A stretch of 64,000 nucleotides of DNA from Cyanophora paradoxa (Eukaryota; Glaucocystophyceae; Cyanophorales; Cyanophoraceae): the NCBI GenBank assembly GCA_004431415.1, contig QPMI01000584.1:1-64000 (forward strand). The letters run 5' to 3'. The notes under the pieces were generated by a model, which saw only the letters and a list, made by a program, of their open reading frames with translations, was not told the DNA's origin and did not search any database. The number at the start of each line of letters is the position of its first letter. Position 1 is the first letter of the stretch. Shown one piece after another: positions 58,548-64,000 of the stretch. The position numbers were made by a program, and so were the translations under genes.

Positions 58548-61500
58548 ATGACGGAACCCATAGTAGAAACGACAGTAAAGAATGCTGTATTGGATAATAA
58601 ATTTTATATAACCCACGCCAATATACCCAGTGAATCCAATGACCTAATTGTTGATCTAAAAGGTTATGTGATGGGAGCTATGGCTTCTAACCTATGGAAT
58701 GACATTTTTGGTTACGAGTTTGGTCACATATATGACATAGCAAATGGGATAGGCTATGTGGATGCAATGGCAGGAACAGCCTTTCGAAATCTAAATTGCA
58801 ACTGTGTGGGAGGGTGGATGTTTCAGATCTGTTCAAATGTCGATCCTACTATTGATCCCGCCACGATTACTTTTGATTGCAATCTGTATGCCCCCAAAAC
58901 CATTTTTTCTATCACTTGCAATCTCGTTAATTCGGATGTGCCCATAGTAGCACCTGTAATAGGTGCATCAAATATGTATATCCAAAGAAATCCGGTCGTG
59001 CATACAGGAGCTGAATTTATATTGGGCGACAACACCCCAATCAGTCGAATCGAACTACCCAATTCTCACAAGCATTTGTGGGAACATATCACCAATGCCC
59101 CATTAACCTATCCACCCAGTTCTCACGAGCATTTGTGGGAGCATATCACCAATCGACCATTAACCTTCCCACCTGATCCACACACTCATGATTACTTGTC
59201 TCTCAAAGGTGGTGTTATTTCATCTAATCTTACAATTGCATCAAACCTTACAGTTACAAGTAATATTTATAGCAGTAACATTTATGCAAGTAACATTTAC
59301 AGCAGTAACCTATGGGCAAGTAATATTAATGGAAGTAATGTAATAGTCGATTATCTCACTGTGAAGATTGAAGCAAACCTACCAAATCACCCGACATCGA
59401 ATGTTGTTTTAGATTGGTTAGCAAAGCAAAAACACACAAAAGCAGATATTACAGATTTCGCCCATAAGCATTTATGGGAAGATATCACAAATCCCCATCG
59501 ACCTTCCCACCGGGAAAACACACTCATGATTATTCAGAGATTACCAATAGTAACCACAGGCACCCATGGGAGGAAATAGATGAGCAGCCAGTTTTTGCGC
59601 AATTGAATGCAATCGGAAATGTTTTTAATGGGGTCACACTTTACCAATCGATTAATACACCTGAAAGGCTATTTTTGAATGATCATTATGTTAGTCTGAA
59701 TGGGTCGTTTACAGGTGAAACAGGCACACCGATGGTGGGAACTCTTGCTGTAAGATTACCCAGGGATCCAATCGTAAACGGAGTGTATAGTGGCGATTTC
59801 AATGTAGGAGTAAATGATACTTTCCCCAGTATCTATGTTACGAATTATCACCCAGGAGAAATAGGACAAGAAGCGGATTTTTCAGCAGCAATTCAAGTAA
59901 ATGTAACGGATCAAAGCGCATATGATGGAGCAAGACCTAAGATTGTGTTCACAAGGGAGAAAGTTGTAAACTATCTTCCTGTTGTGGGACAACCCACAGA
60001 TGATCACGGAAAATGCGAGATTGCATGGATTAAAACAACAACAGGTGGCGCCTTAGAAGTCAATCAGAGAATGGCGGCGAAAAACTTACACAATACAACC
60101 CTTTCAGGTGTGGTAACAGATGATTACCTCCAAAGCAAAAACTATGTAGATGATACAGAACTTGCAGCAATTCTTGAAGATTATGTTACAGATACCGAAT
60201 TAACGTCGGCTCTTGGGAATTATCTACCTCTTACAGGTGGGACTCTTACAGGTGATGTGCACGCCCCGAATTTCTTTGTCGACACTCCACATGATCAAAC
60301 ATTTCCTGTTGTCCACCTTGGTGCTGAATATGTATTAGATCCAAACACTCCAATAAGTCGACTCGAATTACCCAATGTTCACAAGCATTTTTGGGAGCAT
60401 ATTGTTAATCCCCCATCGACCTATCCACCTGATTCACACGATCATGATTATTTACCACTAACAGGTGGAACTGTGGCAGGTGATGTGCATGCTTCTAATT
60501 TCTTTGTTACTACTCCGAATGATCAAACATTTCCTGTTGTCCACCTTGGTGCTGAATATGTATTAGATCCAAACACCCCAATCAGCCGCCTCGAATTACC
60601 CACGAATTTCACCTTTAATCTCGTGGATGAGTTCCCTAACAGTCAAAGTCTCATGTATTTCACCTCTGAAAATCGCCTTTCGGGTGCATTCTCACCAATT
60701 GAGCTGTCTATACCAAAGCAAAAGGTGAGCTACAAGGAGCTTACAGATGTGCCGACGGGATTCAGTGGGAAGTGGAGTGATATCATTCAGAAGCCGACTT
60801 GGAGTAGTGTAGCATACACAGGAAATTACTATGATCTTGTAAATCCTCCCGATTTCACAAGCTATATACCTCGTTGGATTGATCAAGGTGTAATTATATC
60901 AGAATCTACACTTCCTTTCAATGGGACATGGGATAGGTTATTTACTAAGCCGAATTTGCATGCTGTTGCCACAAGTGGAAATTATGATGATCTGATAAAC
61001 ACACCAAACCTACATGCTGTGGCTACAAGTGGAAATTATGATGATCTGATAAACACACCAAACCTACATGCTGTGGCTACAAGTGGAAATTATGATGATC
61101 TGATAAACACACCAAACCTACATGCTGTGGCTACAAGTGGAAATTATGATGATCTGATAAACACACCTACTTCGCCACCTACTCACAATCACAGCATCGA
61201 GTTGCTCACGAATTTCGGTAGCTATGTAAATGCAAATGCATATGTGCAACAGGGGACAGCGGATGTAGTTATACCTAATCAAGTTTATACAGTAGGGCAA
61301 GTGTTTACAGCATCAGGAACCGTTACGTTTTCTACCCATATTATAGTGATCCAATAGTTAATGCTACTCTCGAAAACAGTATTATTTTAACGAGTGTCGA
61401 TTTCACCAATAGCATATATATCTCCGCTGAATTTGTGAGTGGGAACCGTGTTGGTTTCAAAAATAAATTCACCTGGATTGCTATATTTACTTGTTATTCG

Positions 61501-61596
61501 GCGATCAATTATACGAATGTGCCACAAAACGAAAGAACGCTTAAACTCCATTGGATTGCTGTCGGACCTCTCCAAAACAATAATATTCTCACGTAA
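58548..61596 (+). CDS. Fibre protein of element B, two frameshifts
   Basis: Three frames join through one-base losses in a C run near 59,493 and a T run near 61,330, giving about 1,016 residues. N-terminal part unique, then H-x-H-L-W-E-H-I-T-N repeats, a T-S-N-I-Y-x-S-N repeat, the beta-rich domain shared with fibre A (59,590-60,130), a twice-repeated segment (60,240-60,600) and four 18-residue repeats N-L-H-A-V-A-T-S-G-N-Y-D-D (60,953-61,168). The hidden last 90 codons (61,330-61,596) include a beta-rich W-I-A-I motif that might be an H-type-lectin-like tip. No S74 chaperone is present, unlike element A. Confidence 0.8.
60953..61168 (+). repeat. Four 54-bp tandem repeats inside the fibre gene
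   Basis: Units start at 60,953, 61,007, 61,061 and 61,115. Units 2 to 4 look identical, while unit 1 has a few changes. Each adds 18 residues, so copy-number change keeps the frame and would alter fibre length. Confidence 0.85.
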
Positions 61597-61616
61597 TAAT
61601 AAAGAACAATCAAAAG

Positions 61617-62528
61617 ATGTCGACTGTGTTCACGCCTGTGTTTTCCTTATCAGCCAGTGCTGTCCATAACGTGCAACACACTGTATATGATCTAAACGAG
61701 TCATTCCCTTCGACTGAGACAGCGAAAACCGATTCTTTTAATGAAAACACGATACTCAGAGTCAAAGAACTCAGAGCCGACAAGGCCGGTGGAATCGTTA
61801 AAGCTACTGAACTGATCGTATCGAATCGACCCGCAATATCTTCGGGGCTGGTCACCAAAGATAATCTATATGAAGGTCAAGCGGATTATAAAACAGCTTT
61901 CGATCCGGCTGATAGGAAATCAGCGGCTTTTCAAGTTTACAGTGGCGGGGCATGGATCGGGACTGGACTGAGTGTGAATGGGAATGCGACAGTAAGTGGG
62001 ACAGGCTCATTTACTGGATTACTCACAGCAAATGGTGGTGTTAGTGGAACCACTGGGACTTTCTCAGGGCTCCTTACAGCGAATGGAGGGGTTACTGGAA
62101 CCACTGGGACATTCAGTGGTAGTGTTAAAATGAACAGTCACCCAATGATGGGAAGGCGTGGAACCACAGCGCTTGGATCAGGGAGCACATTTATTAAATT
62201 TAACAGTTATACAACTGGTTTTACAAGGCTTGGGACATCAACGTTTGCTGATGGGCGTTTCACATGTCAGACAAAAGGAGTATACATTGTTCTGGGTTCT
62301 TCTTTATCAGCAAATATTTCGAGTGGCTTAGCACAGCTTGAAATAAAAATAAATAGCTCTACGGTGAGCCAATTTAGATATAACATAAATCCCGCTGGTA
62401 ACTGGATTGGTATGGAGACAGGAGGAGTAGTAGAACTTTCTCCGGGAGATTATGTAGAGCTCTGGATTCAGAATGCGTGGCAAGATGGTTGCGGGCTTTA
62501 TATAGCTATGGTAACTGCCACTGATTAA
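61617..62528 (+). CDS. Short fibre with conserved anchor, collagen-like repeats and C1q-like head
   Basis: 303 residues. The N-terminal 110 residues (F-P-S-T-E, R-V-K-E-L-R-A-D-K, S-G-G-A-W-I-G-T-G) match both short fibres of element A. Next come repeats of G-x-x-G-T-T-G-T-F-S-G-L-L-T-A-N-G-G. The last 125 residues (K-G-V-Y-I-V-L-G-S-S, V-E-L-S-P-G-D-Y-V-E-L-W) have the pattern of a C1q/TNF-like trimeric jelly roll. Such heads bind receptors in many phages and viruses. The gene is intact. Confidence 0.72.
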   Translation: MSTVFTPVFSLSASAVHNVQHTVYDLNESFPSTETAKTDSFNENTILRVKELRADKAGGIVKATELIVSNRPAISSGLVTKDNLYEGQADYKTAFDPADRKSAAFQVYSGGAWIGTGLSVNGNATVSGTGSFTGLLTANGGVSGTTGTFSGLLTANGGVTGTTGTFSGSVKMNSHPMMGRRGTTALGSGSTFIKFNSYTTGFTRLGTSTFADGRFTCQTKGVYIVLGSSLSANISSGLAQLEIKINSSTVSQFRYNINPAGNWIGMETGGVVELSPGDYVELWIQNAWQDGCGLYIAMVTATD

Positions 62529-62550
62529 TTTTGTTTCCTTAGAATAAAGA

Positions 62551-62814
62551 ATGTCGAACGTATATGAAGTGATTTTATCGAATACAGAAAAGTTGGCAAT
62601 GGAATATATTGCGTTCTCCCCTGCTGAATGGATTACAAATGTAGTGAAAAGTCGTGCAATGTCGGCAATGGATGACATTGTAGCCCAAGAGGTTCAATCG
62701 TGTATTGCCGCTGGAATTCCGATTCCACTCACAAAGGAGGCGATTGTAGAGCAAGCGTTTAATCGGGGGACTGTTCGAAAGGCAAGCGAAATTCCTGTGA
62801 GTGCTCCTATGTAA
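62551..62814 (+). CDS. Small conserved phage-like protein
   Basis: An 87-residue helical protein with F-S-P-A-E-W-I-T-N-V-V-K-S-R-A, I-V-A-Q-E-V-Q and G-I-P-I-P-L-T-K-E-A-I-V. This pattern recalls small proteins found beside tail-fibre genes in bacteriophages, whose role I do not know. It is the last gene before the right terminal repeat, 22 bases after the short fibre. Confidence 0.6.
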   Translation: MSNVYEVILSNTEKLAMEYIAFSPAEWITNVVKSRAMSAMDDIVAQEVQSCIAAGIPIPLTKEAIVEQAFNRGTVRKASEIPVSAPM

Positions 62815-63087
62815 AGAGAGATGGGTTTATTGTTATTTTTCATAGATCATGCATAAGAAAGGCATGTATCTTGCATAGTGGGCGGGGCGCACTTATCCCC
62901 TTCGTATCCACTTAGTATCCACTTCATATCCACTTTGTGTTCACTAAATTATATCGCACTGATTCAGTTTGCATTTTGCCCCCACCCTACACCCCACCCT
63001 ATACTACAATCTCGTTATTTCTATACATATTTACTATCTAATTTAATAGAGTTTATACATTGAAATAAGTGAGGTGTATCGATAAGT

Positions 63088-63204
63088 AATACAGGGTGGG
63101 GAGGGTGGGTTGGGTGGGGTCTTTTTTGCCCAAAAATATTTGACCCCCAAAAATTTAAGGGATTCAAAAAAATGCCCCACCTCACCCCACTTACCCCACC
63201 CTAT
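63088..63204. repeat. G-rich palindromic module, mirror of copy 3
   Basis: Reverse-complement equivalent of 38,348-38,463 within the right terminal repeat, with G-rich and C-rich arms around an AT-rich middle. Confidence 0.8.
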
Positions 63205-63557
63205 CGAAGTCCGCACGATATCATAGTAGGCTACATCGGGATTGCGATCATATCACAGTGTATACAGTGAGGGTGGTGCCCCACTTTCTCACCCCACCCT
63301 ATCGATTCGCGATTCAGGGATCGCGAAATATACAGCACATGATACTTGTTTTTCTTAGTGATCGCGCCGTTCTAATACGATCTGAATATATCATATCTCG
63401 TCGGTATCACGTCGGTTCAATATCGTAATTATTAAATGGTTGGCTGATACCACTTTCACACCCCACCCTCACACCCCACCGGTATTAATTTAACATACAT
63501 AATCTCTATACTTTATACATTAATTACATTGAAATCAATCATAAATATAATAAAAGA

Positions 63558-63673
63558 TACAGGGTGGGGTAAGTGGGGTTGGGTGGGGTCTTTTTTGACC
63601 AAGAATTTTTGAGGGGAATTATTTTAGGGAATTCAAAAAAATGCCCCACCTCACCCCACCCGCCCCACCCTAT
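63558..63673. repeat. G-rich palindromic module, mirror of copy 2
   Basis: Reverse-complement equivalent of 37,880-37,994. Its arm has CCCC runs where the left copy has CCC, the kind of homopolymer difference seen elsewhere in this window. Confidence 0.8.
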
Positions 63674-63876
63674 CGAAGTTATCGAAGTCCGATAAGTATC
63701 AAACCGGAAGTAAAAATAACACATCATGATTTTATGTGTGCCATCTTAGATTGGACTACCATACCGATACCACTCACACCCCACCCTCACACCCCACCCA
63801 GTATTAATTTAACATACTCAATCATACATATTTATATTTAAATTACATTGAAATCAATCATAGATAAAGAGAATAA

Positions 63877-63993
63877 TACAGGGTGGGGTAAGTGGGGTTG
63901 GGTGGGGTCTTTTTTGACCAAGAATTTTTGGGAGTGAAACATTTTAGGGAATTCAAAAAAATGCCCCACCTCACCCCACCCGCCCCACCCTAT
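63877..63993. repeat. G-rich palindromic module, mirror of copy 1
   Basis: Reverse-complement equivalent of 37,561-37,675, reaching almost to the window end. Confidence 0.8.
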
Positions 63994-64000
63994 CGAAGCT

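Larger units (their letters stand above)
37165..64000. mobile_element. Element B: Polinton-like virus with long terminal inverted repeats, right tip outside window
   Basis: Bounded on the left by a sharp GC-to-AT shift near 37,165. Inverted repeats of at least 1.14 kb (37,554-38,690 and 62,862-64,000) enclose the integrase, polymerase, primase-helicase, ATPase, capsid and fibre genes. The right repeat is still matching at the last base of the window. If the left repeat begins near 37,165, the element is about 27 kb and ends near 64,390. That is in the range of Polintons, though at the long end. Confidence 0.88.
62862..64000. repeat. Right terminal inverted repeat of element B, cut by window end
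   Basis: Reverse complement of 37,554-38,690. It is still matching at base 64,000, so the true end is beyond the window. It contains mirror copies of the three G-rich modules (63,088-63,204, 63,558-63,673, 63,877-63,993) and no gene. Near identity of the two arms indicates recent copying or ongoing correction. Confidence 0.92.

Noticed and set aside
60953-61168. Regular 54-bp repeats that could suggest a CRISPR array
   Set aside because: There are no unique spacers. The units are contiguous and in frame within the fibre gene.
62878-63063. Open reading frame inside the right terminal repeat
   Set aside because: It lies wholly in the inverted repeat, has its mirror in the left repeat and low-complexity composition. 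It is not supported as a gene.

Overview
The window is eukaryotic nuclear DNA, probably from a GC-rich, intron-bearing protist or alga that I cannot name. It carries two large, related, AT-richer DNA elements of the Polinton/Maverick (polintovirus) kind. Both have a protein-primed family B DNA polymerase, an A32/FtsK-like packaging ATPase, a putative double jelly-roll major capsid protein, two minor capsid proteins, a superfamily 3 helicase and long fibre genes. There are no bacterial operons and I saw no rRNA or tRNA.

Element A (1 to about 24,291; its left end lies outside the window) runs: DNA polymerase, small basic protein, TVpol-type polymerase fused to SF3 helicase, small AT-hook-like proteins, ATPase, capsid proteins (minus strand), then a patatin-like lipase with a discoidin domain, a roughly 6 kb fibre gene ending in an S74 chaperone, two short fibres, a zinc protein and an S-adenosylmethionine decarboxylase. 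A gene-free, repeat-rich 1.3 kb tail follows and ends abruptly at GC-rich DNA with a 28-bp inverted repeat.

Host block (about 24,292-37,165): GC-rich DNA with fragmentary minus-strand exons of unrecognised large proteins, G-rich low-complexity tracts, a 133-bp direct repeat and a MITE-like inverted-repeat unit.

Element B (about 37,165 to beyond 64,000) has terminal inverted repeats of at least 1.14 kb (37,554-38,690 and 62,862-64,000), built from G-rich palindromic modules. Gene order inside: DDE integrase, unknown, 54-aa ORF, intact polymerase, Cys-rich protein, archaeo-eukaryotic-type primase fused to SF3 helicase, small regulators, core protein, ATPase, major capsid, two minor capsid proteins, a membrane-anchored spike-like protein, fibre, C1q-headed short fibre and a small phage-like protein.

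Inferred division of labour: the integrase and terminal repeats insert the element; the polymerase and primase-helicase copy it; the ATPase packages DNA into an icosahedral shell; the fibres, spike and (in A) lipase-discoidin protein handle host contact. The capsid core is syntenic but diverged between A and B, whereas part of the fibre gene is nearly identical and the primase module is non-homologous, so the two are mosaics. Many open reading frames are broken by one-base changes, and most of those I traced sit in homopolymer runs. Several apparent pseudogenes may therefore be consensus errors.
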